A DNA stretch of 36,673 nucleotides from an uncultured Clostridia bacterium (GCA_947307175.1 CAMZIK010000020.1:1-36673), one strand, 5' to 3'. Shown: positions 6,065-13,480, counted from the stretch's first letter. The notes: generated by a model not told the origin, from the sequence alone. Numbers and translations are program-made.

Positions 6065-7549
6065 ATGAAAAAAATTCTTTGTATGGCAGTTGCGATAATT
6101 CTTGCAGTTTCAATGGCCGCTTGCTCTGATTCGTCAAGCACGGCAGATACTTCTTCAGGTTCATCAAGCTCGGCAAGCAGCTCGGCTTCGGAAAGCTCTT
6201 CGGAAAGCTCGGCTGACAGCGGTAAGGGCGATGCTCCAGACAAGCCTGACGGCAGCAGACCCGATGCGCCGCCTGACGGAGGCGGAGGACCGGGAGGCGA
6301 CAATCCTGGAGGCGGTCCGGGAGGAAATCAGAGCGAGGTCGTTTACGATGCGGAGGTAGAGATAACCGAGGCGCAAAGAGACGACAACAAGACATATGAA
6401 AGCTCAAGCGCTGACAAGAGCGCTCTGATGATAAACACATCGGACGAGGTCGCTATCACAGACCCGACGGTAAAGAAATCGGGCGATTCGGACGGCGGAG
6501 ACAACTGCAATTTCTACGGACAGAACGCAGCGCTGCTTGTAAAGGGCGGCTCGACTACTACAATTTCGGGCGGAACGATAACCTCTGATGCTTCGGGCGC
6601 AAACGGTGTTTTCTGCTATGGCGGAAACGGCGGAAAGAACGGTGCAGAGGGCGACGGAACGACTGTTATAATCAAGAACACCATGATAACCACGACAGGC
6701 GACGGCTCGGGCGGAATAATGACGACTGGCGGCGGCATCACAAAGGCTGAAAATCTGACGGTTACGACAAGCGGCAGATCGTCTGCGGCGATAAGGACAG
6801 ACAGAGGCGGCGGAACGGTATCGGTGAACGGCGGAACATACACTTCAAACGGACTGGGTTCACCTGCGATATACTCAACGGCTGACATTACCTGCGAGAA
6901 TGCGACGCTGGTTTCAAATCTTTCGGAAGGCGTTTGCATTGAAGGACTCAACAGCATCACGCTCAACAACTGTAACCTGACTGCGAACAACACAAAGTGC
7001 AACGGCAACGCAAAGTTCCTTGACACGATAATGATATACCAGTCGATGTCGGGCGATGCGGCAAGCGGTACTTCTTCGTTCACGATGAAAGGCGGCTCGC
7101 TGACCAGCAAGAACGGTCATGTTTTCCACGTTACAAACACAAATGCGATAATTAATCTCAGCGGCGTAAACATCACAAATGAAGACAGCGAGAAGGTTCT
7201 TATCTCGGTATGTGATGACGGCTGGAACGGCGGAAACAACACGGCTACGCTCAACGCTTCAAATCAGAAGCTTGAGGGTACGATACTTGTTGGCGACAAC
7301 TCAACGCTCACGCTCAATCTGACGGAAGGCTCGACCTTCAACGGCTGCGTAAACGGAAAGATCTCCAACGCAAGCGGCGACAGCGTTTCCACAGAGGTCG
7401 GAACGGTCAACGTAAAGCTTGACAGCACAAGCACATGGACACTCACGGCTGACACCTACATCACCAGCTTTGACGGTGATGCTTCAAGCATAATCTCAAA
7501 CGGATACAAGCTTTATGTAAACGGACAGGAGATTACGGGAACAAAATAA
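6065..7549 (+). CDS. Lipoprotein with beta-helix-like repeats
   Basis: A 494-residue protein. MKKILCMAVAIILAVSMAAC is a lipoprotein signal with Cys20 as the lipidated residue. Residues 21-100 are a Ser/Ala linker followed by a Pro/Gly/Asp-rich stretch (PDAPPDGGGGPGGDN). From about 115 to the end, short strands with frequent Asn/Gly/Thr turns repeat (TTTISGGTITSDASGANGVF, GGTYTSNGLGSPAIYSTADI), typical of right-handed beta-helix folds; it resembles the DUF4353 'carbohydrate-binding' proteins of Clostridia. It would be anchored on the outer face of the membrane. AAAGGAGGAAACGGAT precedes the ATG. Substrate binding to a polysaccharide is inferred from the fold only; no catalytic residues were identified. 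It appears to be monocistronic. Confidence 0.8.
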   Translation: MKKILCMAVAIILAVSMAACSDSSSTADTSSGSSSSASSSASESSSESSADSGKGDAPDKPDGSRPDAPPDGGGGPGGDNPGGGPGGNQSEVVYDAEVEITEAQRDDNKTYESSSADKSALMINTSDEVAITDPTVKKSGDSDGGDNCNFYGQNAALLVKGGSTTTISGGTITSDASGANGVFCYGGNGGKNGAEGDGTTVIIKNTMITTTGDGSGGIMTTGGGITKAENLTVTTSGRSSAAIRTDRGGGTVSVNGGTYTSNGLGSPAIYSTADITCENATLVSNLSEGVCIEGLNSITLNNCNLTANNTKCNGNAKFLDTIMIYQSMSGDAASGTSSFTMKGGSLTSKNGHVFHVTNTNAIINLSGVNITNEDSEKVLISVCDDGWNGGNNTATLNASNQKLEGTILVGDNSTLTLNLTEGSTFNGCVNGKISNASGDSVSTEVGTVNVKLDSTSTWTLTADTYITSFDGDASSIISNGYKLYVNGQEITGTK

Positions 7550-7570
7550 TAAAAGCAAAGCGAAAACAAC

Positions 7571-7608
7571 AAAACAGCTTCGGGCGAATGAACCGGGGCT
7601 GTTTTTTT
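7571..7608 (+). terminator. Terminator after the lipoprotein gene
   Basis: AACAGC (7573-7578) pairs with GCTGTT (7598-7603), with a partly paired interior (TTCGGG against CCGGG), followed by a run of seven T. Confidence 0.75.
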
Positions 7609-7626
7609 CGGGTCTGTCATCATGCT

Positions 7627-7664
7627 GCAAAAAATCGGCACACCCACACAATGAAGGTATGCCG
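7627..7664 (-). terminator. Terminator after the MFS gene
   Basis: On the minus strand CGGCATACC (7656-7664) pairs with GGTGTGCCG (7636-7644), followed by ATTTTTT. It lies directly after the MFS stop codon. Confidence 0.8.
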
Positions 7665-7670
7665 ATACAG

Positions 7671-8948
7671 TTATTCATTATTTTGCGCCCATTTATACTT
7701 TCGCAAAACGAGCGAGAATATTATACAGACCGCAACTCCTGCCACGCCCATGAAAAAGAACATCATAGCTGCGCCTGAGCCTTTGCCCTCTCCGAACATC
7801 GTTTTCAAAAGTGCTGAGCTGCTGCTCTGTGCAAACGGCTCAAACACATTGTCTGTAAGCAGTCCGCCGAGGAAATAGCCTATGGGTATGGTGAAAAACT
7901 GCAGGGTATTACGGCAGGCATAGACCCTGCCCTGCATATCCGCAGGTATCTCGTTTCGGAAGATGACGTCGAGGTTTGCGCCCATAAAGGGTATCATTAT
8001 CCAGCCAAGGACTGCGCCTGCATACCACAGAAGCGGTGTGCCGCCAAGGGCGAGCAGGAAATTCTCGGTACTCATCGAGATGAACAGTGCAGCGCATATC
8101 GCTTTCACTCTGTTTTTCGGTGCGGGCATAAACGCTGCGATGATGCTGCCCACAAGCGTAGCCACGCCCACGCAGGTATTGACTATGCCCAGGACCGTTT
8201 CGCCGCCGTTATCCTTTGGGAGTACCATTGCGGGAAGCACGGCACGGTTGGTCGACGCAACAAAATTTATACAGGACAAAAAGAGTATGAGGTCAAGGAT
8301 AAGCCGATGGTTTTTCAGCCATCTGAGTCCTGACTTTGATGCTGCCCAGATGCTTTCCTTTTGTTTTTCGGGTCTTTTGGGTTCGGGTATCTTTATGAAA
8401 AATGCGAGTGACAAAAATGCTATGCCAAACGTCACGAGGTCAACAGCTATTACAGTATCTATCCCCGAAAACGAGAACAGAGCTGTTGCTATAACTGGGG
8501 TAAGGATACTGTTGAGCGACTGTGAGAACGAGCGCATACCGCTGGTTTTCTGATAATACTTTTTGGGTATCAGCATCGTTGCGGCGACTTCGCCTGCGGG
8601 CTGCTGAACGGTATTCATCAGACCGTTCACGGCGTTTATCACATAAAGATGCCATGTTTGCAGGCTGTCTGTTTTTATCAGCAGCAGGACTGCGACAGTT
8701 CCCAGTGCTGCGATAAGGTCGCAGACAAGCATTGTTTTCTTTTTATTCAATCTATCGGTCAGCGAGCCTGCAAAAATGCTCACAGCGACATAGGGTGCAT
8801 ATGAGCAGACGGACAGCAGAGCTGTTTTAAGCGCTGAGCCGCTGTCGAGATACAGCCAGAGTATGAGCGCATAGCTGGTCATACCGCTGCCGAGTGCGGA
8901 TAGAGACTGTGTAGACCACAGCAGGATATATGTTTTTAAATTTTTCAT
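7671..8948 (-). CDS. MFS drug exporter, macrolide-efflux (Mef-like) type
   Basis: A 425-residue protein with about 12 hydrophobic segments. The loop between segments 2 and 3 reads AGSLTDRLNKKKTMLVCDL, matching the MFS motif G-x-x-x-D-R-x-x-R/K-K. The overall pattern, with long central loop (about 190-215) and the PADMQGRVYA motif late in the protein, fits the MFS_3/Mef group that exports macrolides and other compounds by proton antiport. AAAGGAG stands 9 nt before ATG 8948. The long structured leader with its own small ORF (see 8949-9105) suggests induction by ribosome stalling, as known for erm and mef genes. The substrate is not proven; siderophore or other small-molecule export is possible. 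Confidence 0.85.
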   Translation of the reverse strand: MKNLKTYILLWSTQSLSALGSGMTSYALILWLYLDSGSALKTALLSVCSYAPYVAVSIFAGSLTDRLNKKKTMLVCDLIAALGTVAVLLLIKTDSLQTWHLYVINAVNGLMNTVQQPAGEVAATMLIPKKYYQKTSGMRSFSQSLNSILTPVIATALFSFSGIDTVIAVDLVTFGIAFLSLAFFIKIPEPKRPEKQKESIWAASKSGLRWLKNHRLILDLILFLSCINFVASTNRAVLPAMVLPKDNGGETVLGIVNTCVGVATLVGSIIAAFMPAPKNRVKAICAALFISMSTENFLLALGGTPLLWYAGAVLGWIMIPFMGANLDVIFRNEIPADMQGRVYACRNTLQFFTIPIGYFLGGLLTDNVFEPFAQSSSSALLKTMFGEGKGSGAAMMFFFMGVAGVAVCIIFSLVLRKYKWAQNNE

Positions 8949-9105
8949 TTGACTTTGCTCCTTTGATAATATTTATACCAAAAATGCAAAGTCCGAGGAC
9001 ATCAGCCTTCAGAGGCTGTCCCTCCATGCAGTGTCCTCAAACCTTGCATGGAGCTTTTCTTTCTGTACGACGCATTACTGCACCTGCTTTCTTCTATTAT
9101 CAACT
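8949..9105 (-). promoter_or_regulatory. Attenuator-like leader of the MFS exporter gene
   Basis: On the minus strand the leader holds a 12-codon ORF and nested complementary segments. A = CTCCATGCA (9053-9045, inside the ORF) pairs with A' = TGCATGGAG (9030-9022). B = GAGGACA (9038-9032, at the stop codon and in the A:A' loop) can pair with B' = TGTCCTC (9001-8995). B' can also join the hairpin GGACA...TGTCC (9021-8997) with core CAGCCT/AGGCTG. D = GACTTTGC (8993-8986) pairs with D' = GCAAAGTC (8958-8951), placing the Shine-Dalgarno in its loop. A:A' and B:B' exclude each other, so a ribosome stalled on the ORF would change the folding. This is the logic of translational attenuation; the inducer is unknown. 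Confidence 0.72.
9037..9075 (-). CDS. 12-residue leader peptide MRRTERKAPCKV
   Basis: ATG 9075 to TGA 9037, with AGGTG 5 nt upstream. It lies about 30 nt after the predicted transcription start. The peptide MRRTERKAPCKV is short and strongly basic, like known stalling leaders. Its last codons form arm A of the first hairpin, and its stop codon lies in arm B, so translation and folding are physically coupled. No similarity to a known leader peptide is claimed. Confidence 0.6.
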   Translation of the reverse strand: MRRTERKAPCKV

Positions 9106-9111
9106 GCTTTT

Positions 9112-9140
9112 ATTATACACGCAAGCCCCATATTTGTCAA
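9112..9140 (-). promoter_or_regulatory. Perfect-consensus promoter of the MFS leader
   Basis: On the minus strand TTGACA (9135-9140), 17 nt, TATAAT (9112-9117). Both boxes match sigma-A consensus exactly. High basal initiation fits control after initiation by the leader. Confidence 0.9.
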
Positions 9141-9201
9141 TCCTTTCTTCAAGGCAGGCACTGATCTTTTCTTGCTTTTGCGTAAGGCAGCAGGCGGTCA
9201 T

Positions 9202-10650
9202 TTAAGGGGCGGAAGGTCGCTTATGCTGCAGGCGGCGTATCAGAAATACCAGATAAACTGCGAACAGCACCGCAGCCGAAGCTGCTCCTGCGATATATGA
9301 CACGCTTGTGCCAAGGCGGAAGCCTTCATCGGCGGTGAGGATATATGTCACGCTAACTGCGGTCATAAAGGCGGCAGGTATGGCTGTCAGCAGCGAGCCG
9401 AAGCGGTACTTCCCATTCTTCATCAGGTAGGCTGTTGCTACCCAGAGAGCGACCATTGCAAGAGTCTGATTGCTCCAGGAGAAATAGCGCCAAACTATCT
9501 GGAAGCCGTTATTATATGCAAGTGCGAACCAGGTCAGCAGTCCGCCTGCACAGAGCAGAGGCAGCGTTATCAGCAGGCGGTTTTTTATCTTTTTCTGATC
9601 CATGCGGAATGTTTCGGCAAGGATCAGCCTTGCGCTTCTGAAGGCGGTATCTCCTGAGGTTATGGGGCAGATGACTACGCCTGCGACGGCAAGCACGCCT
9701 CCGAAAACTCCGAGGACGCCTTTGGAGATGTCGTAGACCACATTTGAAGCGCCTTTTGCAAGGGCTTCATTGAGGAGCTGGGTCGTTCCGTAGAATGAAA
9801 CGCCAGCTGCAGCCCAGACAAGGGCTATGACCGATTCGGAGATCATTGCGCCGTAAAAGACTTTCCTGCCGACTTTCTCGGTCGTGATGCACTTGGCTAT
9901 CATAGGGGACTGGGTCGCATGAAAGCCTGAGATAGCACCGCAGGCAACGGTTATGAACATATACGGCCAGATAGGTGTGCCGTTTGGGTGAAGGTTTTCA
10001 AGTGATATTTCGGGTATGGTATAATCGCCTGAAAACAGTATCCCGCCTATAACGGCTGCAGCCATAACGATGAGCAGCACTCCGAAGACAGGGTAGAGTC
10101 TGCCGATAAGCTTATCGATAGGGAGAAGCGTTGCAAGCAGGTAATACGCAAGAATCACGACTGCCCAGAGCGTTCCGTTCATCCAGTCGGGCGTGAGCTT
10201 ATCCAGAAGCCCTGCGGGACTTGTGACAAAGACAGTTCCGCACAGCACCAGCAGCACGACTGAGAAGACTCTCATCACCCACTTGGCGACCTTGCCAAGA
10301 TAAGTTCCCGAAAGCTCGGCGATAGATGCGCCCTTATGGCGTGAGCTTATCATACCGCTCATATAGTCATGCACTGCGCCGCCGAGTATGGAGCCGAAAA
10401 CTATCCAGAGAAACACGACGGGACCGAACACTGCACCCATAAGTGCGCCGAAGATAGGACCTGTGCCTGCTATGTTCAGGAGCTGGACCAGAAAAGCTTT
10501 CCACGGCTTCATCGGCACGCAGTCGACGCCGTCATTTATTGCGACGGCAGGCGTTTGTCTGTCATCGGGAGCGAATATCTTCTCGGTGATCCTGCCGTAA
10601 ATGATATAGCCTATGACAAGCACGGCTAAGGAGATAAGAAGTGATAGCAT
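9202..10650 (-). CDS. cstA: Carbon starvation protein CstA family transporter
   Basis: A 482-residue membrane protein with many hydrophobic segments. Family-typical stretches are visible: AVAINDGVDCVPMKPWKAFL near 35-55, QLLNIAGTGPIFGALMGAVFG near 57-77, GGAVHDYMSGMISSRHKGAS near 90-110, and SGFHATQSPMIAKC near 230-245. CstA proteins import peptides or pyruvate in E. coli and other bacteria; the substrate here is not determined. The length fits the shorter Firmicute form. AAAGGAGGACTGAAA precedes the ATG. No histidine-kinase pair (BtsS/BtsR-like) is nearby. No terminator is evident between its stop and the MFS promoter, so some read-through into the MFS leader is possible. Confidence 0.92.
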   Translation of the reverse strand: MLSLLISLAVLVIGYIIYGRITEKIFAPDDRQTPAVAINDGVDCVPMKPWKAFLVQLLNIAGTGPIFGALMGAVFGPVVFLWIVFGSILGGAVHDYMSGMISSRHKGASIAELSGTYLGKVAKWVMRVFSVVLLVLCGTVFVTSPAGLLDKLTPDWMNGTLWAVVILAYYLLATLLPIDKLIGRLYPVFGVLLIVMAAAVIGGILFSGDYTIPEISLENLHPNGTPIWPYMFITVACGAISGFHATQSPMIAKCITTEKVGRKVFYGAMISESVIALVWAAAGVSFYGTTQLLNEALAKGASNVVYDISKGVLGVFGGVLAVAGVVICPITSGDTAFRSARLILAETFRMDQKKIKNRLLITLPLLCAGGLLTWFALAYNNGFQIVWRYFSWSNQTLAMVALWVATAYLMKNGKYRFGSLLTAIPAAFMTAVSVTYILTADEGFRLGTSVSYIAGAASAAVLFAVYLVFLIRRLQHKRPSAP

Positions 10651-10685
10651 TTTCAGTCCTCCTTTAAAAAACCTTTTCTGACATT

Positions 10686-10714
10686 ATTCTACCACAAACT
10701 GCAAAAAAGTTCAA
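10686..10714 (-). promoter_or_regulatory. Promoter of cstA
   Basis: On the minus strand TTGAAC (10709-10714), 17 nt, TAGAAT (10686-10691). No catabolite-control site is obvious. Confidence 0.7.
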
Positions 10715-10753
10715 GCGGAACATAGATGCTGTTTTTCTTTTTGGAAACGAACA

Positions 10754-10779
10754 GAGCCGACGCATGAAAGCGTCGGCTC
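10754..10779 (-). terminator. Terminator after the SAM-riboswitch-controlled gene
   Basis: GAGCCGACGC (10754-10763) pairs exactly with GCGTCGGCTC (10770-10779). The T content after it on the minus strand is modest (TGTTCGTTTCC), so efficiency is uncertain. Confidence 0.65.
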
Positions 10780-10820
10780 CGATCATGTAGTTATAGAGCT
10801 ATGCGATCTGAGAGCTTTGG

Positions 10821-11123
10821 TCAGATCACATATTCCTCACCGCTTATATACTTTGCATAGTCGATGCGGTGGACGTTGGGCTGATTACAGGCGTAAGCCA
10901 TACGGCTGAAGGTGTTACAGAAACAGAGCTGCTTGTTTTCGCACAGGGAGAGCATATCACGCCATTCGCTGATGTACTCAGTCGGCTGGTGTTCGCCGAA
11001 GCGGAAGCCCTCGCTTTCTGCTCTCGCAAGGCAGTCCTCGTAATCTTCTTTGCTGTGGAAGCGCAGATAGATGTGTCCTTCAAACTTGTTTCTCAGGTTT
11101 TCAAGCGTTCTTTTGTCGTTCAT
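10821..11123 (-). CDS. Unknown 100-residue protein under SAM riboswitch
   Basis: I place the start at ATG 11123 (MNDKRTLENLRNKFEGHIYL...), with GGAGGTATCACT just upstream; a longer reading would run into the riboswitch expression platform. No family is recognised. The protein has no signal or membrane segment. Its features are an amphipathic N-terminal helix, the pattern IYLRFHSKEDYEDCLARAES, and three Cys (LCENKQLCFCNT, and YACNQP) toward the C-terminus. It is a single gene closed by a hairpin at 10754-10779. Control by a SAM-sensing leader suggests a role connected with methionine, cysteine or SAM supply, but nothing in the protein itself shows this. Confidence 0.75.
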   Translation of the reverse strand: MNDKRTLENLRNKFEGHIYLRFHSKEDYEDCLARAESEGFRFGEHQPTEYISEWRDMLSLCENKQLCFCNTFSRMAYACNQPNVHRIDYAKYISGEEYVI

Positions 11124-11165
11124 AGTGATACCTCCGTAAAGATTATTTACAGAGCGCAAAGGTGC

Positions 11166-11305
11166 AAAAAAAGAACCCATCGTCACCGACAGGAACACTC
11201 AGAAAAAGTATGAACCTATCGGTCAAGCATTAGCACCTTACCGATATTTTTTCGGCAGGTTGCTGTGCGGTCACAGGGCTTGTCCCTCACGCACTCTGTA
11301 TAGGT
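11166..11305 (-). ncRNA. SAM-clan riboswitch (SAM-I or SAM-I/IV type) with terminator
   Basis: On the minus strand the aptamer begins with ACCTAT (11305-11300), which pairs with ATAGGT (11219-11214) to form P1. Conserved SAM-I core segments occur in order: CAGAGTG, GTGAGGGACAAGCCC, GCAACC (11263-11258), AAGGTGCTAATGC. P2 is GTGCG (11294-11290) with CGCAC (11269-11265); P3 is CCTGCCGA with TCGGTAAGG. P4 seems absent or minimal, so a SAM-I/IV variant is possible. The expression platform is a terminator, CCTGTCG-GTGA-CGATGGG (11193-11176) followed by TTCTTTTTTT. An antiterminator is available: CCGATAGG, which holds the 3' side of P1, pairs with CCTGTCGG. SAM binding should therefore turn expression off. 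Confidence 0.87.
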
Positions 11306-11321
11306 GTCTTCCGACAATTAA

Positions 11322-11350
11322 ATCATAACAGAAAATTTCCTGAAAGTCAA
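11322..11350 (-). promoter_or_regulatory. Promoter of the SAM riboswitch unit
   Basis: On the minus strand TTGACT (11345-11350), 17 nt, TATGAT (11322-11327). It would place the transcript start a few bases before the aptamer. Confidence 0.8.
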
Positions 11351-11383
11351 GGCAAATTTTTACTTTACAGTCCAAAAAAAGGG

Positions 11384-11412
11384 CTGACAAAACTGAAAAT
11401 ATATGTTATAAC
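11384..11412 (+). promoter_or_regulatory. Promoter of the 350-residue membrane protein gene
   Basis: CTGACA (11384-11389), 17 nt, TATAAC (11407-11412), followed by GGGAGGTG before ATG 11455. The stretch 11124-11454 holds no gene; it is filled by the riboswitch and two divergent promoters. Confidence 0.65.
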
Positions 11413-11454
11413 GATAGTGGAAGAAAAGAACTGTATCGGGCGGGAGGTGTTTTT

Positions 11455-12507
11455 ATGGATAACAAATCACCTAAGGACAGAAACCTGTTTCATAAGAATA
11501 TGTACGATGTTATAAGGGTCAGGACTCTTTTTGATAACAAAACACCCGATGATACGCAGGGTGAAGAGTTCGAGAGAAGGCTTGCGATAATGCAGGCGGA
11601 AATTGACAGAGCCGAGTATGAGAAAAAGCAGGCTGAACTGAGCGAGGACGACGACGATGAGTCTGATGATGACTGGGACGACGATGATGAGTATGATTAT
11701 GATGATGACGACTCAGATGATGAGTCGGAGGAATTGTCTTTTACAGATGATGCTGACAGCAGCAGGGACAGACTCAGCGGGAACAGTCAGGCTAAAATAA
11801 GAAGAAGATTTGACGGCAGCTTTTTCAGCTACCTCGACATCCGTGACGACTATGATATGCTGCAGAAGTATCCCGAATACCGTGAAGTAAGGATAAAGCA
11901 GATAGCGCAGAGCGTAGATGAAAAGGACAAAAAAGAAGCTCTGACAGAATGGTATAGAAAGATCGAGAAAATGAAAGCTGATTTGGCGAGAATCAGCTAC
12001 GAGTTCGAGGTCGCAAGAAGAAATCAGGCTCAGCAAAGGGAAAGGCTTGAAGCGCAGCAGAAAAAAGAGCAGGAAATGAAGGAGCAGGAGCAACAGCACT
12101 ACCCACGGATAGTTGTGAACTGGGGAGCATTGAAGATATGGGCGATCATAATGATCGTTTGTCTCATACTGATAGGTGTATTACGCACCATAACAGAGTA
12201 CAGAACTTACAAATACGATAAAGAAACAAGAGAAAGAGTTGAAGCATTAACTGCCAATACAACTACGACAACTACAAGTGCAACCACACAAAATTCATCA
12301 ACGACCACAACTCCTCAAACGACTACCACGAAGAAAACAACTACATTTAAAAGGATAACGACACGCAGAAAGACGACGAACAAGAAAGACAAGTACAACG
12401 TTTACGACTACAACGATCCTGAGGACTTCTACGAGGACAACTACGATGACTTCTGGGATTACGAGGACGCTGAGGATTATTACAGGCAGAAGCACAAGGG
12501 CTTATGA
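11455..12507 (+). CDS. Single-span membrane protein, acidic and Thr-rich low-complexity
   Basis: A 350-residue protein of no recognised family. In order: residues 1-60 charged helix; 62-100 an almost uninterrupted Asp/Glu/Ser/Tyr tract (SEDDDDESDDDWDDDDEYDY); 104-150 a basic and aromatic segment; 155-213 a Lys/Glu/Gln-rich predicted coiled coil; 227-246 one hydrophobic span (KIWAIIMIVCLILIGVLRTI); 267-300 a Thr/Ser tract; then a Lys/Arg patch and a Tyr/Asp/Glu tail. There is no N-terminal signal, so the acidic part is likely cytoplasmic with the Thr-rich tail outside. GGGAGGTG precedes the ATG. The build recalls envelope or division-associated scaffold proteins, but that is only an architectural resemblance. 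It stands alone between promoter and terminator. Confidence 0.75.
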   Translation: MDNKSPKDRNLFHKNMYDVIRVRTLFDNKTPDDTQGEEFERRLAIMQAEIDRAEYEKKQAELSEDDDDESDDDWDDDDEYDYDDDDSDDESEELSFTDDADSSRDRLSGNSQAKIRRRFDGSFFSYLDIRDDYDMLQKYPEYREVRIKQIAQSVDEKDKKEALTEWYRKIEKMKADLARISYEFEVARRNQAQQRERLEAQQKKEQEMKEQEQQHYPRIVVNWGALKIWAIIMIVCLILIGVLRTITEYRTYKYDKETRERVEALTANTTTTTTSATTQNSSTTTTPQTTTTKKTTTFKRITTRRKTTNKKDKYNVYDYNDPEDFYEDNYDDFWDYEDAEDYYRQKHKGL

Positions 12508-12533
12508 GACCTTTGGGCGATAATACAAAAAGC

Positions 12534-12571
12534 AAACGGGAGCAGCTCGCAGTGAGCCGTTCCCGTTTTTT
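12534..12571 (+). terminator. Terminator after the 350-residue gene
   Basis: AAACGGGA (12534-12541) pairs with TCCCGTTT (12561-12568), with an inner GCTC/GAGC stem, then T residues. Confidence 0.8.
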
Positions 12572-12640
12572 GTGACAAAATTAAGCCGCTTCGGAGAGGG
12601 AACTCTTTTGCGCTGAGCGAAAGGCAGGCATTGCCGCTTA

Positions 12641-12754
12641 CTATTGCACTGACAACGATTCAGATGCATGACTATGCTCGCCGAAACACAGTATGCCGTT
12701 TCTGACGATAACGAACTCCAGCTGTTCGCTGCGGTAAGATATCATTTCGTTCAC
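12641..12754 (-). CDS. 37-residue ORF, possible regulator relic
   Basis: A GTG start at 12754 with AGAGGTGAGAACG upstream and a good promoter at 12773-12801 gives a 37-residue product beginning MNEMISYRSEQLEFVIVRNG and containing GEHSHASESL. The GxHxH pattern recalls the start of the cupin domain of AraC-type regulators, which would be cut off here. Nothing that continues an AraC protein is visible in the next 100 nt in any frame I read. It is either a true small protein or the decayed 5' end of a lost regulator gene that once faced the hydrolase gene. I cannot decide from sequence. Confidence 0.45.
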   Translation of the reverse strand: MNEMISYRSEQLEFVIVRNGILCFGEHSHASESLSVQ

Positions 12755-12772
12755 CGTTCTCACCTCTGATAT

Positions 12773-12801
12773 ATTGTAGCACAAACGGCGAAGTTTTTCA
12801 A
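12773..12801 (-). promoter_or_regulatory. Promoter of the 37-residue ORF
   Basis: On the minus strand TTGAAA (12796-12801), 17 nt, TACAAT (12773-12778). It is back to back with the hydrolase promoter, their -35 boxes 24 nt apart. Confidence 0.7.
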
Positions 12802-12824
12802 TATCGGCTCGGTTCAATTTATTA

Positions 12825-12853
12825 TTGAAATGCGCTTCGGAATGTGGTATACT
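12825..12853 (+). promoter_or_regulatory. Promoter of the small hydrolase gene
   Basis: TTGAAA (12825-12830), 17 nt, TATACT (12848-12853). An in-frame ATG at 12830 falls inside the promoter, which is why I choose GTG 12878 as the start. Confidence 0.8.
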
Positions 12854-12877
12854 ACACTTGAAAAGGGGCGATCGAAA

Positions 12878-13429
12878 GTGTCAGACAAAAAACTGTGCGT
12901 ACTGTTTCCAGGGATAGGGTATCACTGTCAGAAACCGCTTCTGAAGCTTTCAGGACAGCTGGCAGAAGAAAAAGAATATACCGTTTTGCCGCTTGTTTAT
13001 TCCGATTTCCCGGAGGGTGCAAAGGGCAACGAGGAAAAGATGCGTGAGGCTATCGTTCATGCGATAAAGCAGACTGAGCAGCAGCTTGCAGATGTCTTTT
13101 TTTCGCAGTACGAGAGGGTCATCTTTATCGGCAAGAGCATCGGCACGGCTGCCTGTCTTGCGTTCAGGGAAAGGCACGGGGGCAGGGCGGAGTGCTTTCT
13201 GCTGACACCGCTTGAGCAGACGTTTGAATATGATGTACACGGCTGTACAGCTTTTCACGGCACAGCTGACCAATGGGCTGCAACGCAGAATATCGAGAGG
13301 CTTTGCAGGGAGAAAAATGTTATGCTGTATGAATACGCAGGCGCAAATCACTCGCTGATGACGGGAGATGAACAGCGGGACGAGGCGACATTAAAAGATG
13401 TAGTTGCAAAGATAGGCGAGCGTATCTGA
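12878..13429 (+). CDS. Small alpha/beta-hydrolase-fold protein
   Basis: With the GTG start (AAAGGGG ahead of it, promoter at 12825-12853) the protein has 183 residues. It shows the alpha/beta hydrolase order: a first strand KLCVLFPGIGYHCQKPLL with an oxyanion-loop-like FPGIGYH; a nucleophile elbow VIFIGKSIGT with Ser87; an acid-strand CTAFHGTADQW with Asp131; and EYAGANHSL with His158. All three catalytic positions are present, so it is probably active. The small size and lack of a cap domain resemble dienelactone-hydrolase-like esterases. No signal peptide is present; it is expected in the cytoplasm. The substrate is unknown. It stands alone and is closed by a terminator. Confidence 0.8.
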   Translation: MSDKKLCVLFPGIGYHCQKPLLKLSGQLAEEKEYTVLPLVYSDFPEGAKGNEEKMREAIVHAIKQTEQQLADVFFSQYERVIFIGKSIGTAACLAFRERHGGRAECFLLTPLEQTFEYDVHGCTAFHGTADQWAATQNIERLCREKNVMLYEYAGANHSLMTGDEQRDEATLKDVVAKIGERI

Positions 13430-13434
13430 CCGCA

Positions 13435-13480
13435 TAAAAAACAGCGCCCGTTCACTTTAGATGTGAGCGGACGTTTTTTC
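13435..13480. terminator. Bidirectional terminator between convergent genes
   Basis: CCGTTCAC (13448-13455) pairs with GTGAGCGG (13463-13470). A-run and T-run lie on the two sides, so it can stop the hydrolase transcript and the converging DMT exporter transcript. Confidence 0.8.

Noticed and set aside
6164..7110. Several long minus-strand ORFs opposite the lipoprotein gene
   Set aside because: They are antisense shadows of a repetitive Gly/Ser/Asn coding region and lack ribosome sites.
9100..9201. A 33-codon ORF on the minus strand overlapping the cstA stop
   Set aside because: It has no ribosome site and runs through the perfect promoter of the MFS leader. The known small partners of CstA (DUF466 type) have a different length and sequence.
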